Notes: a model not told the origin generated them from the letters alone. A DNA stretch of 60,970 nt from Fructobacillus sp. CRL 2054 (GCF_028764065.1 NZ_JACOFN010000010.1:1-60970), one strand, 5' to 3'. Positions 41,741-51,425 are shown, numbered from the stretch's first letter. Numbers and translations are program-made.

Positions 41741-42691
41741 ATGTCAACCACTGATCCGAGTTTGCTCGCGCAAATCTCCGAGGACTATTACTTAAATAAG
41801 CTTTCCTTTGGAGAGATTTCTGATAAATACCGAGTATCTCGATATTTAATTAACAAGTATCTCAACGAGGCAGTTAAAAGCGGAATCGTCAAAATCGAAA
41901 TCGCTTCGACAGCATCACGTAATTCCCAACTAGAACAAGTATTCAAGGAAAAGTATCCTGATACAACTTGTTACATCATCCAGGATGACACGACAACGTC
42001 AGCCACTGATGATTTGCTATCAAACTATGCTGCTAATCTCATGGTTAAGCACCTTGAAAAAGGACCTCACACCGTTGGTTTGACATGGGGTGAAACAACT
42101 TATTCATTAATTGATGCCATTACAACCAATCCGTTGGACCAAATCAAGTTTGTTCAATTCATCGGGGAAAACTTAAAGTACAATTCAACAGCCGGAACAG
42201 TTCGCATTGTTGAACGTGCTGCCAAGAAGGTTTCAGGTGAATTCTTGACTTTGCCTGCCCCACTTTACTTGGCAAACGACGACGTTCGTAACGGTCTTTA
42301 CGACGCGGTTTCAATCAAGAAGACTTTGGATGCCTCAAAGGAGATGGATACCATCGTTACCGGATTGGGAACCATTACTTCTTTGGAATCAATTCCAATT
42401 TGGAACCAAAACATCAACCGTCTCTTCCCTGAAGTTCGACTAGGTGAGGTTGCTGGTATGATTTATGGCCGTCCATACGATATTAACGGTAAGATTTTGA
42501 ACATTGATACTGACAAGACTGTTGGTCTCTCCCTTTCAACTATCTTAGACGTTCATAAGCGTGTTGGTATTGTCCGTCGTAAGTTTAAGTCCCGAGCAAC
42601 TATCGGTGCTCTTCGCGGTAAGTTCTTAACTGATCTTGTTATTTCAGAATCAATTGCCTACCGTATTCTTCACGAAGAAGAAAACATGTAA
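41741..42691 (+). CDS. citI: CitI-type transcriptional regulator (SorC/DeoR sugar-binding family)
   Basis: A 316-residue regulator. The N-terminal helix-turn-helix is visible as FGEISDKYRVSRYLINKYLNEAVKSG (about residues 22-47). The SorC-type effector domain follows (about 60-310), with TVGLTWGETTYSLIDAI near 113-129 and TIVTGLGTI near 206. It is divergent from citM across a 289-nt AT-rich gap. In Weissella paramesenteroides CitI is an activator that responds to citrate and binds this interval; I transfer that role by synteny and family. Confidence 0.92.
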   Translation: MSTTDPSLLAQISEDYYLNKLSFGEISDKYRVSRYLINKYLNEAVKSGIVKIEIASTASRNSQLEQVFKEKYPDTTCYIIQDDTTTSATDDLLSNYAANLMVKHLEKGPHTVGLTWGETTYSLIDAITTNPLDQIKFVQFIGENLKYNSTAGTVRIVERAAKKVSGEFLTLPAPLYLANDDVRNGLYDAVSIKKTLDASKEMDTIVTGLGTITSLESIPIWNQNINRLFPEVRLGEVAGMIYGRPYDINGKILNIDTDKTVGLSLSTILDVHKRVGIVRRKFKSRATIGALRGKFLTDLVISESIAYRILHEEENM

Positions 42692-42697
42692 CAATGT

Positions 42698-42735
42698 AAA
42701 AAAGCAGCGACTCAATTGAGTCGCTGCTTTTTTTA
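42698..42735. terminator. Bidirectional terminator between citI and brnQ
   Basis: A fully symmetric 36-nt hairpin (arms with the core GCAGCGACTCAA/TTGAGTCGCTGC) with A and T runs at its ends. It serves both convergent genes. Confidence 0.92.
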
Positions 42736-42740
42736 TTAAC

Positions 42741-44114
42741 TTATTCAGTATCAACAGATGGTGACTTCGTCACGTACTGTACGATAGCACCAATAATTAA
42801 TCCAAGAGCTGCAAACATAATCCATGAGAAGCCCTGACTTGCTAAGAACATATGTTGTTGGTACCAACCAACATGTTGAACACCTGCTTCGGTGTAAGAA
42901 ACAAAGCCACCCAACATTTTGGCAAATGGCACCTGAGTCAAACCATCACCAATCGATCCAATCAGCGTTAATCCGATCGACCACTTAAAGAGTGCACTAG
43001 TGCGTCCAATCCATGGTGAAACCAAATTCAAGAAAATCAAAATGATAGCAACTGGGTACATAATCATCAAAACGGGTACAGCCCATTCAATAATCTTATC
43101 CAAGCCTAACAAAGCAACAAGGAAGGCAATTGAAATCGCCAAGGCCAGCCACTTTTCGTAGGATACCTTAGGAAAGGCCCTGTGAAAGTCGTGGGCGAAG
43201 GATGAAGATTCCCCCATTGCTGTTGTAAAGACTGCAACCGGTCCCATGACAGCCAAGAAGACTTGCCCAAAGGAACCAAAGTAATTCGTCATGATTTGTG
43301 TTAAAGCAATCGCCCCGTTCAAGGAAATACTTTCTTTCCCAAGAGAAGAAGTTCCTAGCATAATCAAACCAACGTAAACCAACGATAGGCCAATCAAAGC
43401 CCAAGTTCCTGTCTTAACAATGATTTTAGCGACGTGGGCTGGCTTATGATAGCCCATATTTTCAATGGCGTGAACAATAGCCACCCCCAACACCAAGGAA
43501 GCTAAAGCATCGACCGTGTTGTATCCTTCAATTGCAGAAGAAAGAATTGGTGCTGTCTGATAACTTTCTGTTACGTGTTGGTGTAAGTTCCCCATTGGCC
43601 AGACAAGCGCCAAAATGAAGACAATGGCCAGAAGAATCAAGAATGCAGGATTGAGATACTTCCCAATCACAGAGGTAATGGCATCCGCCTTCAAACAAGA
43701 CCAGTAAACCAAAATAAAGTACACGAGGGCGAAAACAAAAAGCCCAATTTGTTGGTAGTTTGATGGCAACCAATTCTCGAATGAAAAAGAATAGGCAACC
43801 GTTGCTGTACGTGGTGCCACAACCAGTGGACCAAGACAGAAGTGCAGGATAACAACAAAAATAACGGATACGCGGGGTCCTAGGGGTTTAATCAAATCAA
43901 AAACCGAGCTAGAACGCGTGACACCCAAAGCCACCAAAGCTAATAGTGGAAGCAAAACAGCAGATAAGATAAATCCGAAAGTTGCTTGTCCCCATGCGGC
44001 ACCTGCTAATTGCCCAAGGTGAACCGGGAAGATTAGGTTACCCGCACCAAAAAACATCCCAAAAATCAAAGACACCATTAGTAGGTTCTGGCGCCATGTT
44101 AACTTCTTTTCCAT
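42741..44114 (-). CDS. brnQ: Branched-chain amino acid:cation symporter (LIVCS family)
   Basis: A 457-residue polytopic transporter with 12 hydrophobic segments. The N-terminus LMVSLIFGMFFGAGNLIFPVHLGQLAG (about 12-38) is the family signature, followed by further conserved segments near YNTVDALASLVLGVAIVHAI (about 194-213). It imports leucine, isoleucine and valine with Na+ or H+. Single gene with its own terminator. Confidence 0.94.
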   Translation of the reverse strand: MEKKLTWRQNLLMVSLIFGMFFGAGNLIFPVHLGQLAGAAWGQATFGFILSAVLLPLLALVALGVTRSSSVFDLIKPLGPRVSVIFVVILHFCLGPLVVAPRTATVAYSFSFENWLPSNYQQIGLFVFALVYFILVYWSCLKADAITSVIGKYLNPAFLILLAIVFILALVWPMGNLHQHVTESYQTAPILSSAIEGYNTVDALASLVLGVAIVHAIENMGYHKPAHVAKIIVKTGTWALIGLSLVYVGLIMLGTSSLGKESISLNGAIALTQIMTNYFGSFGQVFLAVMGPVAVFTTAMGESSSFAHDFHRAFPKVSYEKWLALAISIAFLVALLGLDKIIEWAVPVLMIMYPVAIILIFLNLVSPWIGRTSALFKWSIGLTLIGSIGDGLTQVPFAKMLGGFVSYTEAGVQHVGWYQQHMFLASQGFSWIMFAALGLIIGAIVQYVTKSPSVDTE

Positions 44115-44202
44115 TTGTGACTCTCCAATTTTAATGAATCGTGGTCAAACGTTACTCACATCTATCCATTGTACTCGTTTTCTAACGTCTCCGCCACGTC
44201 AA

Positions 44203-44263
44203 TTGATAGGAAAGCTGACATAAAAGGAAGCGAAAATAACAAGAAAATCTGCTATCCTATCAA
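44203..44263. repeat. 9-bp inverted repeat spanning the leader of the permuted NlpC/P60 gene
   Basis: TTGATAGGA at 44203-44211 and TCCTATCAA at 44255-44263 are perfect complements 43 nt apart. The right arm ends about 17 nt before the ATG at 44281. It could loop the leader RNA or bind a dimeric regulator on both sides of a promoter. Confidence 0.4.
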
Positions 44264-44280
44264 TATCGAGGTAAGCCTAC

Positions 44281-44823
44281 ATGACAGAACTCAAAAACGC
44301 AGATTTAGCCTTTGTTTTACCCAAAACAGCAGCCTTAGATCAAGCCATTTCGACTAGTACTCTTTCAAATAATGACAACTCCTATGTACACGTTGCTATT
44401 ATTGAAAGAACAAAGGAAAATAAGCATTTCATTATTGAAGCAACGGGAAAACATGGCGTCATCCGCCGTCCTTTAGAAGACTTTATTAATGAACATCAAA
44501 CACGTATCCATTTTTACCGTACGATTCATCCTCTAAAAGATGCAAGCAAGATTATTAAGCATGCCAAATTGGAGATTGGTAAGCCCTATAATCACGGATT
44601 CTTTCAAGATGGCCCGGGGTACTACTGCTCACAGCTCGTCATCGAAGCCTACAAGGATGAAAAGATATTTAAGGAAACACCCCTCTCCTTTGGGCCAGAC
44701 GGGACAATTCTCCCCCACTGGATAGAGTATTACAAAAAGATGGGACAAGCAGTGCCAACTGACCAACTCGGCTCTTCACCAAACTCGCTAATCGAAAGCC
44801 ACCAATTGAAAAAAATCCAATAA
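44281..44823 (+). CDS. YiiX-like permuted NlpC/P60 (papain-fold) hydrolase
   Basis: A 180-residue protein. The permuted NlpC/P60 arrangement has the catalytic His first (SYVHVAII, His37) and the Cys later (GPGYYCSQLV, Cys116), with the YiiX/YebB-like spacing HAKLEIGKPYNHGF before it. Members are thought to be amidases or peptidases acting on lipids or peptides; the substrate is unknown. There is no clear signal peptide, so it may be cytoplasmic. GAGGT precedes the ATG. Single gene ended by a strong terminator. Confidence 0.8.
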   Translation: MTELKNADLAFVLPKTAALDQAISTSTLSNNDNSYVHVAIIERTKENKHFIIEATGKHGVIRRPLEDFINEHQTRIHFYRTIHPLKDASKIIKHAKLEIGKPYNHGFFQDGPGYYCSQLVIEAYKDEKIFKETPLSFGPDGTILPHWIEYYKKMGQAVPTDQLGSSPNSLIESHQLKKIQ

Positions 44824-44853
44824 AAAAGACCGTGAATCCACGGTCTTTTTTTA
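44823..44853. terminator. Bidirectional terminator
   Basis: A 12-bp perfect stem AAAAAGACCGTG/CACGGTCTTTTT with an AATC loop and T runs on both strands. It serves the convergent YiiX-like gene and aldo/keto reductase. Confidence 0.9.
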
Positions 44854-44859
44854 TATCAA

Positions 44860-45852
44860 TTAACTCTTGATAATTTTTTCAATGGCTGACAATTCATCAG
44901 CTGTGAAATCGAGGTTCTTAGTAAATTCTAGGTTGTCCTGCAAATGATCAACAGAAGATGTACCAATCACAACAGAAGCCACTCGCTTATCTTGCAAGAG
45001 CCAAGCCAAGGACATCTGTGACAAAGTCTGGTTACGGTTCTTGGCCAAATCATTCAAATCGTTCAACTTAGTCACAAGGGCATCGCGACCATCATCAAAA
45101 AGGAAGCCGTTCGTCTTGTGAATTGGAAAGTCCTCAGGAATCCCCTTCAAGTAACGGTCCGTCAACAAACCTTCTGATAGTGGACCATAGGCGAAGAGCC
45201 CAGCATGATGTTCATCCAAAGTATCAAGCATGCCCGAATCCTTCACCTGTTGGTTCAACATGTTATAAGACACCTGGTTACCAATGAATGGTGTTCCCAA
45301 ATCCTTGAAGATTTCAGCAATCGCCTTGGTCTGTTCAGCGTTATAGTTTGAAACCCCAACGTACAAAGCCTTTCCTTGCTTAACAAGGTCATCCAAAGCG
45401 CGGGCAGTCTCTTCCAAATTCGTGTTTGGATCAAAACGGTGTGCGTAGAAAATATCAACGTAGTCCAGGTTCATCTTTTGCAAAGACGTATCCAGGGCGT
45501 TAATCAAAGTCTTACGTCCAGAGAATTCACCTAGTGGGCCCGGCCACATGTGGTAGCCGGCCTTCGTCGTAATGACCAACTCATTACGGTAAGGCTTCAA
45601 ATCAGACTTAAAGACTTGTCCAAAAGTCTCTTCCGCAGTTCCGTTGTTTGGACCGTAATTAAAGGCGTTATCAAAAGAGAAAATTCCTGAATCAAAGGCC
45701 TTCAAAATAACCTTACGTGAGTTTTCAAGGGGCATCGTATCCCCAAGGTTACGCCAAAGTCCAAAGGAAACAGCCGGTACAATCAACCCTGAATCTGAGA
45801 CGCGGCGGTAAGGCAATTTCTCGTAACGATCTTCTGCTGCTTGGTATACCAT
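44860..45852 (-). CDS. Aldo/keto reductase (YghZ-like)
   Basis: A 330-residue NADPH-dependent TIM-barrel oxidoreductase. The tetrad is visible: Asp61 and Tyr66 (FDNAFNYGP), Lys97 (TTKAGY) and His138 (YAHRFD). Length and the FSGRKTLINALDTSLQKMNLDYVDI segment resemble the YghZ/GpsA-type L-glyceraldehyde-3-phosphate reductases and AKR potassium-channel beta-like proteins. The physiological substrate is uncertain; detoxifying aldehydes or methylglyoxal is usual for this group. It lies 10 nt after the SGNH hydrolase gene and may share its transcript. Confidence 0.9.
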   Translation of the reverse strand: MVYQAAEDRYEKLPYRRVSDSGLIVPAVSFGLWRNLGDTMPLENSRKVILKAFDSGIFSFDNAFNYGPNNGTAEETFGQVFKSDLKPYRNELVITTKAGYHMWPGPLGEFSGRKTLINALDTSLQKMNLDYVDIFYAHRFDPNTNLEETARALDDLVKQGKALYVGVSNYNAEQTKAIAEIFKDLGTPFIGNQVSYNMLNQQVKDSGMLDTLDEHHAGLFAYGPLSEGLLTDRYLKGIPEDFPIHKTNGFLFDDGRDALVTKLNDLNDLAKNRNQTLSQMSLAWLLQDKRVASVVIGTSSVDHLQDNLEFTKNLDFTADELSAIEKIIKS

Positions 45853-45862
45853 GTGTTTCCTC

Positions 45863-46792
45863 CTATAAAATCAATTCTAATTCCTTGGAAATTTTTGCAT
45901 GTGCTTCCACATCGGGATGATATGGTCGCGTTGCAATTTGCCAGGAGCTTGTATCAACAATTGTGAAACAATCGAAGCGACTCGCTTCTTCCTCAAAAAT
46001 CTCCTTAAACTGTCCGTTCCAGGGAGTTAAGAGGTAAAAATGGGCCTGATGGAAGCGTTTTACTAGTTCTAACAGGTAAACACGCAAACCAAAGGTAAAG
46101 TCTTCAGTCGTAGCCCCGTAATTCGCATCGTTCAATCCGTAGGCGACCACCACCTTATCAGAGTGAACCAGACGACGTGGGATTTCTTGGCCAACACGCC
46201 AAAGGGCATCAATCGCCTTAGGCTCTTGGAAGGGTGCCGAATTGGTTAATCCAGTACCACCATAAGCAATCCGATTCAAAGGCTGCTTCAAATCTTTGGA
46301 CACAATGGCTGGGAAAGATTGACTGGGACGGTGACGATCATGAGCAAATCCTGCCATTAATTCGCCAGCCACAATTGAATCGCCAACAAAAGTGATGTAT
46401 GGACGACTTTCTGATTCTTCTTCGTTAGGCAAAACAGCAATCACCTGGTCAACGGATTCAAAAGACAAATCCGACAGAATCAATCCCTGCTTCCAAAAGG
46501 CAACCTGATCAATATCCCACTGATCAAGAACTAACCGGTAATCATGCTTTCCTTCTTGAAGAGCAAGCACTAAATCAGTTCCATCAACAGTTAATTGTTG
46601 TTCATCCTGACCATCAATCACTAAGGTCCATGTTAAACCCGGGTATTCATCAGCAAAGGATAATCGAACTTGACCAGATCCGCTTGCTTGAAAAGCTAAG
46701 TAAGCGCCGTACTGGGAACAAATTACCCCTTGCCCATCCGGATTGGCTGACCATTCCGGGGAAGCGAATTCAAGTAATCGTTCATTCTTCAC
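45863..46792 (-). CDS. Two-domain SGNH/GDSL hydrolase (CE2-like carbohydrate esterase)
   Basis: A 309-residue intracellular protein. A beta-sandwich N-terminal domain (about 1-120) is followed by an SGNH esterase domain. FVGDSIVAG holds the nucleophile Ser139, YGGTGL and YGLNDANYG are the Gly and Asn blocks, and HPDVEAH near the C-terminus carries the catalytic Asp/His. This layout resembles CE2-type deacetylases, which act on acetylated sugars. No signal peptide is present, so it may act on imported oligosaccharides. It sits between prs (3-nt gap) and the aldo/keto reductase. Confidence 0.85.
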   Translation of the reverse strand: MKNERLLEFASPEWSANPDGQGVICSQYGAYLAFQASGSGQVRLSFADEYPGLTWTLVIDGQDEQQLTVDGTDLVLALQEGKHDYRLVLDQWDIDQVAFWKQGLILSDLSFESVDQVIAVLPNEEESESRPYITFVGDSIVAGELMAGFAHDRHRPSQSFPAIVSKDLKQPLNRIAYGGTGLTNSAPFQEPKAIDALWRVGQEIPRRLVHSDKVVVAYGLNDANYGATTEDFTFGLRVYLLELVKRFHQAHFYLLTPWNGQFKEIFEEEASRFDCFTIVDTSSWQIATRPYHPDVEAHAKISKELELIL

Positions 46793-46795
46793 GAG

Positions 46796-47758
46796 TTAAT
46801 CCTCCCGATTCTCCTTGGTTTGAAGTACCTTTGCCAAGGACTTTTGTGCAATCACCTGTTGAATACCTTCTGCAAAAAGGTGAGCAACTGAGATTACTTT
46901 CAACTTAGGGAACTGCTTTTCTTCTGGAATGGCAACGGTATCCGAAACTAAGAGACGATCCAAATCGGATGCCTGTAACTTTTCAGAAGCCTGTGCAGAA
47001 AAGACGCCGTGAGTAGCAAGTCCTTCAATGGCTGCAGCACCTGATTCCTTAAGGGCTGCTGCGGCATTAATCATCGTTTCACCGGTATCAACCATGTCAG
47101 AAACAATGATGGCGTGCTTACCAGCGACTTTACCAGTCACACGAGCCTTTTCATTCGAGCCACGACTGTAATCCAGAATGGCCCACTGGCTACCAATTTC
47201 AGAAGCCAAACGTTGAACAAGCTTTAGTGTTGAAGGGCCCGAGGCAACGCAAACAACTTCCTGTCCAACTAATCCTTCCTTTTCCAAGAAATCCACCTGT
47301 GCTGGCAAAGCAATCAAGTGATCGACTGGAATATCGAAAAATCCTTGTACCTGAGCCGTGTGTAAATCCATTGTCATAACACGCTTAATACCTTGGCTTT
47401 CCAGCATGTTGGCAATCAAGCGGGCAACGATTGGTTCACGGGAACGACTCTTTCGATCAGAACGAGCATAACCCATGTATGGAATCACCACGTTAATGGA
47501 CTTAGCCGACGTCCGCTTCACGGCATCAATGAAAATCATCAACTTCATGAAGTTTTGGTTCACTGGGTCCGCAATCGGTGCAATCACATAGACATCACTT
47601 CCACGAACAGAATCAACGATTCGTTCATAGATTTCATGATCGGCAAAAGTCTGAATATCGACATCCGAAAGCTCTACGTTTAATTGCGCCGCAATTTTTT
47701 GGGATAATTCCGGGTTAATTCCTAAATCAAAAAGACGAAATTTTGGATTAGCAGTCAT
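46796..47758 (-). CDS. prs: Ribose-phosphate pyrophosphokinase
   Basis: A 320-residue PRPP synthase making 5-phosphoribosyl diphosphate for nucleotide synthesis and salvage. The family blocks YMGYARSDRKSRSREPI (about 93-109), DLHTAQVQGFFDIPVDHL (about 127-144) and the PRPP-binding loop IIVSDMVDTGETM (about 215-227) are present. I chose the second of two adjacent ATGs, with TTGGAG upstream; the longer reading frame adds an unlikely basic leader. It would feed upp in the same window. Confidence 0.93.
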   Translation of the reverse strand: MTANPKFRLFDLGINPELSQKIAAQLNVELSDVDIQTFADHEIYERIVDSVRGSDVYVIAPIADPVNQNFMKLMIFIDAVKRTSAKSINVVIPYMGYARSDRKSRSREPIVARLIANMLESQGIKRVMTMDLHTAQVQGFFDIPVDHLIALPAQVDFLEKEGLVGQEVVCVASGPSTLKLVQRLASEIGSQWAILDYSRGSNEKARVTGKVAGKHAIIVSDMVDTGETMINAAAALKESGAAAIEGLATHGVFSAQASEKLQASDLDRLLVSDTVAIPEEKQFPKLKVISVAHLFAEGIQQVIAQKSLAKVLQTKENRED

Positions 47759-47824
47759 CATTGGCTCCAAGAGAATTCTTTTTCTATTTCTGTTTACTTT
47801 ACACAAGTAAACCATCTTCATTCA

Positions 47825-50359
47825 TTATACTAAACTTTGCTGATTATCTGGCATAAAATCAGTGGGACTTAGGTTATCCATCCCCACCATTGGGTCAATC
47901 CCTTCGGCTAGATGAGCGGCCGTTAAACAATTTTCAGATAAAGTCTTTTTTTCCGGCTCACTTTTCTGATTTTGCAAAGGAGCAGTCTGACCAACTTTAG
48001 CATCATCCGAAACATTTTTTTCGTTTGGCTGAACATTTTTAGTCGAAACTGATTCCCTCTCAACAGAGGGCTGATCCTTTTTCTGTACTAGTGGACTTTT
48101 TACTGACTTTTGACGCACAGCATTTTCTCTGCCATCCAGCAGTTCTTCCAAATGCGTTTGTCGATGTGGTACTTCATGCTCCGCTGCGTACTGATAGGCA
48201 TCGTAGTCACCCACCATAACCAGTGCCTCCTTGGCACGGGTAATCGCCGTGTATACCAGATTCTGATTCAGCATGATCTTAAACTGCGAGGTCAACACTA
48301 GAATAACGAGCTTAAACTCGTTACCCTGGGCCTTATGGATGGTTGTGGCATAGGCCAAGGTCAACTGATTTAAAGTCTTTGTTGTGTACCAAACTTCTTG
48401 ACCGCCGAAATCAACCACTAAGGCATCGGCTGAAACACCCTTATCGGCCTGGTTATGGACAGCAACAACTTCACCCATATCACCGTTATAGATATCACGC
48501 TCGGTATCGTTTTCCAGCTGTAAGACTTTATCCCCGAGACGAAAAACGTTATCGCCATACTGGAGCGTTTTTTGTCCAGGTTTTACCGGATTAAAGAGGT
48601 CTTGGGCGATTTGGTTCAAGGCCTTCACACCGGCTGGCGTCTTGTACATAGGTGCCAAAACCTGTACTTGGTCAGCCGTAAAACCCTTCTTAATGGCAGA
48701 GGTCAGTACCTGTCCGACAGCCGAAGGAACTTGATTAGCAGTGGTTAGAAAAGTCGAACGGTCTCGCTGCTTATCCTGGAAGTCCGCAGGCAAGTGGCCC
48801 TCGTTAATGGCAGCAGCCAGGGTCGAAATCGACGATCCCTTCCCCTGTCGGTAAATCCGCTGCAAAGCGACGTGATCGACTTTATCACTATGGATTAAGT
48901 CAAACAAAACATTTCCAGGCCCGACTGAAGGTAACTGGTCGGCATCCCCGACCAAAACGACGTGCATGGTCTTTGGAATTGCTTCGAACAATGCAGCGGC
49001 CAATGAAATATCCAGCATCGACGCCTCATCAATCACGAGCAATCCGCCAGACAATGGGTTATCTGCGTTAAACTCCGCGTCATCCCCGTCTGAAATACCT
49101 AATAAGCGGTGAATCGTCGTGGCCTCGTAGCCTGTGATTTCGGTCATCCGCTTGGCAGCACGTCCCGTTGGTGAAGCTAAACGGACACGGTGCTCCTTCA
49201 ACCATTCCTGGTCATGCCCGTCTCGGTCCCGCTGGTTGCGAACGAGTGCTTCCCAGGTCTTCACCAGGGTTTTCGTGACCGTCGTCTTTCCGGTTCCAGG
49301 ACCTCCCGTTAAAACAAAGAGCTGACTGGACAGGGCTTTCTTAACCGCCTCTTCCTGTACTTCATCTAGTTGTAATTGATCAGGCACAACAAAGGCGTCA
49401 TCAATGGTCATTGAATCAGCCACGATGTCAGAACGTCTAGCAAAGAGCTCTTCAATCTTATCGGCCACCGTTTTTTCGGCCAGCGCCAAATCCTTTGGCT
49501 GATAACTATTGTCTGAGTATGTCAACCGGCCTTCCGCCACTAAGGCTCCTAGAGCCGCATCAATCGCTGCTTCAGGGTCTGGTAAATCAGCACCTAGCAT
49601 TGACCAGGCAGCTGACTTAGCCTGTTCCACCGTTAAATAAGTATGCCCATGTGCAAAACAAGCGTTTTGAATGGCAGCAAAGACACCGGCTTTCACACGT
49701 TCCACGCTATCAACTTCATACCCAGCCGTCTGCGCAATGGCATCGACCTTTTTGAAAGGTAAACCATCCACGTCATATACCAAGCGGTATGGGTCTTCTT
49801 GCAAAATCGTTTGCGCTTCTTCACCGTAACGGTCGTACAACTTTCCAGCCAAATCGGCTGAAAGTCCGACCTTGTGGCCAAGAGCAAAGAGCCGTTCCAA
49901 GCCCATGTTATTTTGTAGGGTTTCAACTAAGTTTTCAGCAACCTTTGGCTTCACCAAACCAGTCAATACCGAAGGATCAGCCAAAATCTTATCTAGGGCA
50001 TCCTCACCCAGTGCATCCACGATCTTTTCTGCCGTTTTTTTACCAATCCCTGCAAAGTCACCCGAGGAGAAAAAGGCAATCAAGCCCTTCTCGTCGGTTG
50101 CCAACTGGTTTTCGTAACGGGCAGCCTGAAACTGCTGGCCGTAACGGGGATGGGTAACAAGTTGGCCATAGAAAGCATAGGTAGAGCCTTGCTTTACGGA
50201 TGCAAAGGTCCCAGTAACAATCAACTCGTCGGCGTCCCAGTCAAAGTCATCCTCTTCAACTTGGACGGAAAGAATCTTGAAATAGGAATCCTTGGCTGCA
50301 AAAATCACGTTTTGCAGAATTCCCTTTACTTGATTGTCCTCTGAAACTGTTCGTGCCAT
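47825..50359 (-). CDS. recD2: SF1B helicase RecD2
   Basis: An 844-residue 5'-3' DNA helicase used in repair in bacteria lacking RecBC. The N-terminal OB/HhH region includes DFAGIGKKTAEKIVDALG (about 99-116). The motor has Walker A GGPGTGKTTV, Walker B VIDEASMLD and the QRIYRQGKGS and TIHKAQGNEF motifs. The C-terminus has a charged low-complexity linker of about 70 residues before the conserved ending IDPMVGMDNLSPTDFMP. Length is slightly above average because of that linker. Confidence 0.95.
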   Translation of the reverse strand: MARTVSEDNQVKGILQNVIFAAKDSYFKILSVQVEEDDFDWDADELIVTGTFASVKQGSTYAFYGQLVTHPRYGQQFQAARYENQLATDEKGLIAFFSSGDFAGIGKKTAEKIVDALGEDALDKILADPSVLTGLVKPKVAENLVETLQNNMGLERLFALGHKVGLSADLAGKLYDRYGEEAQTILQEDPYRLVYDVDGLPFKKVDAIAQTAGYEVDSVERVKAGVFAAIQNACFAHGHTYLTVEQAKSAAWSMLGADLPDPEAAIDAALGALVAEGRLTYSDNSYQPKDLALAEKTVADKIEELFARRSDIVADSMTIDDAFVVPDQLQLDEVQEEAVKKALSSQLFVLTGGPGTGKTTVTKTLVKTWEALVRNQRDRDGHDQEWLKEHRVRLASPTGRAAKRMTEITGYEATTIHRLLGISDGDDAEFNADNPLSGGLLVIDEASMLDISLAAALFEAIPKTMHVVLVGDADQLPSVGPGNVLFDLIHSDKVDHVALQRIYRQGKGSSISTLAAAINEGHLPADFQDKQRDRSTFLTTANQVPSAVGQVLTSAIKKGFTADQVQVLAPMYKTPAGVKALNQIAQDLFNPVKPGQKTLQYGDNVFRLGDKVLQLENDTERDIYNGDMGEVVAVHNQADKGVSADALVVDFGGQEVWYTTKTLNQLTLAYATTIHKAQGNEFKLVILVLTSQFKIMLNQNLVYTAITRAKEALVMVGDYDAYQYAAEHEVPHRQTHLEELLDGRENAVRQKSVKSPLVQKKDQPSVERESVSTKNVQPNEKNVSDDAKVGQTAPLQNQKSEPEKKTLSENCLTAAHLAEGIDPMVGMDNLSPTDFMPDNQQSLV

Positions 50360-50409
50360 TTTGTCCTACTTCTTCGTATATGTACGGTACAAAAATGTAC
50401 CTTTTCCCA

Positions 50410-51066
50410 TTAAATCGTCGTTGACGCGTCCTGGGCCTTGTCGAGGTAATCCGTTTGATTCCATTCAACAAGGTGAAAGTCTTTTCCATCATCCGTTGTG
50501 ATAGTTGTTGTTGACGTGTTTGATAAGCCGCCTAACTGGGAGCGAATATCTTCGCGCTTCACATCCAAAAGGTTGGACATTCCAAAGGTCAAAATCAAAC
50601 CATGGGCCACTACCAATACAGATGCATCAGGGTAATCAACAGCAACCTGTTCGATAAAGCGACGGAAACGCTTTACGGCCCGGGTGTACCCCTCACCATT
50701 AAAGCCTTCCCCTTCAAAATTTTCCAAGTGGTTACGGTAGGTATCGTAAGCTTCTGGATAATCACGGGCAACGTCTTCTTTTTTCTGGCCTTCCCAATCG
50801 CCTAATCCTACTTCAACAATGTTGGAATGTAAGGATAACTTAGGCTGCTTTGGCAGCTTATCCACAATCGTTTCAGCCGTCTTCTGCGCACGGGGAAGTG
50901 GTGAAGAAAAGGCGCGAGAAATCCCCTTATCTTTCAAAAAGGCCGCAACTTTATCCATGTCTTCAAAGGAAGTCTTCAAAAGTGGTGAATCACCGTGGGC
51001 TCCCTGAAAACGCTTTTCAAGGTTCCATTCGGTCTGCCCATGTCGTACAAAGTAAAAAGTTGTCAT
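50410..51066 (-). CDS. Histidine phosphatase (phosphoglycerate-mutase-like) family protein
   Basis: A 218-residue protein with the RHG motif FVRHGQTEWN (His8 expected to be phosphorylated), SSPLPRAQKTAE (about 57-68) and the second His in VVAHGLILT (near 155). The family covers cofactor-dependent mutases and broad-specificity phosphatases. The sequence lacks features of true glycolytic GpmA, so a phosphatase is more likely. Its ATG overlaps the stop of the upstream DUF1831 gene by 4 nt, so the two are coupled. Confidence 0.88.
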   Translation of the reverse strand: MTTFYFVRHGQTEWNLEKRFQGAHGDSPLLKTSFEDMDKVAAFLKDKGISRAFSSPLPRAQKTAETIVDKLPKQPKLSLHSNIVEVGLGDWEGQKKEDVARDYPEAYDTYRNHLENFEGEGFNGEGYTRAVKRFRRFIEQVAVDYPDASVLVVAHGLILTFGMSNLLDVKREDIRSQLGGLSNTSTTTITTDDGKDFHLVEWNQTDYLDKAQDASTTI

Positions 51067-51401
51067 GCAATTTGCTCCAAAACTTGTCGTTCCGTCATTT
51101 CCTTCAAGAAGAAGCCAACAAGGTCTAACATATCTTTGGCATCTTCACGGGCGTCAATATCAACGGGTCCTCCAGCTGCTCCAATTACTTCAAGCTTCAT
51201 GGCTGATAGGTCCTTCTTAAATACCACCTTCAATGAGATTGCCTGATCGACCGGCATGTCCGGCTGCAAAGAACGCTTCAATACATAAGTTCCAGCATTA
51301 TTTGTGATAAAACCTAAGTCAATTAAGGTAAACTTCTTGATTGCTGGGCTAATCGTAAATTCACCCAAGCCTTTAATTGTAATCGTCTTTTGATAAGCCA
51401 T
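51063..51401 (-). CDS. DUF1831-like small protein
   Basis: A 112-residue protein resembling the lactobacillar DUF1831 family, with AISLKVVFKKDLSAMKLEVIG as a beta-rich centre. It has no signal or membrane segment. The start at 51401 has AAGGAG upstream. It lies 24 nt after rsmF and is coupled to the phosphatase gene. Function unknown; association with cysteine desulfurase genes is known for some members but is not seen here. Confidence 0.75.
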   Translation of the reverse strand: MAYQKTITIKGLGEFTISPAIKKFTLIDLGFITNNAGTYVLKRSLQPDMPVDQAISLKVVFKKDLSAMKLEVIGAAGGPVDIDAREDAKDMLDLVGFFLKEMTERQVLEQIA

Positions 51402-51425
51402 TCTCTTCTCCTTCAATTTCGAATT

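Noticed and set aside
42741-43773. Alternative minus-strand frames of 78 and 81 codons inside brnQ
   Set aside because: They are out of frame with the transporter, which is intact over its whole length.
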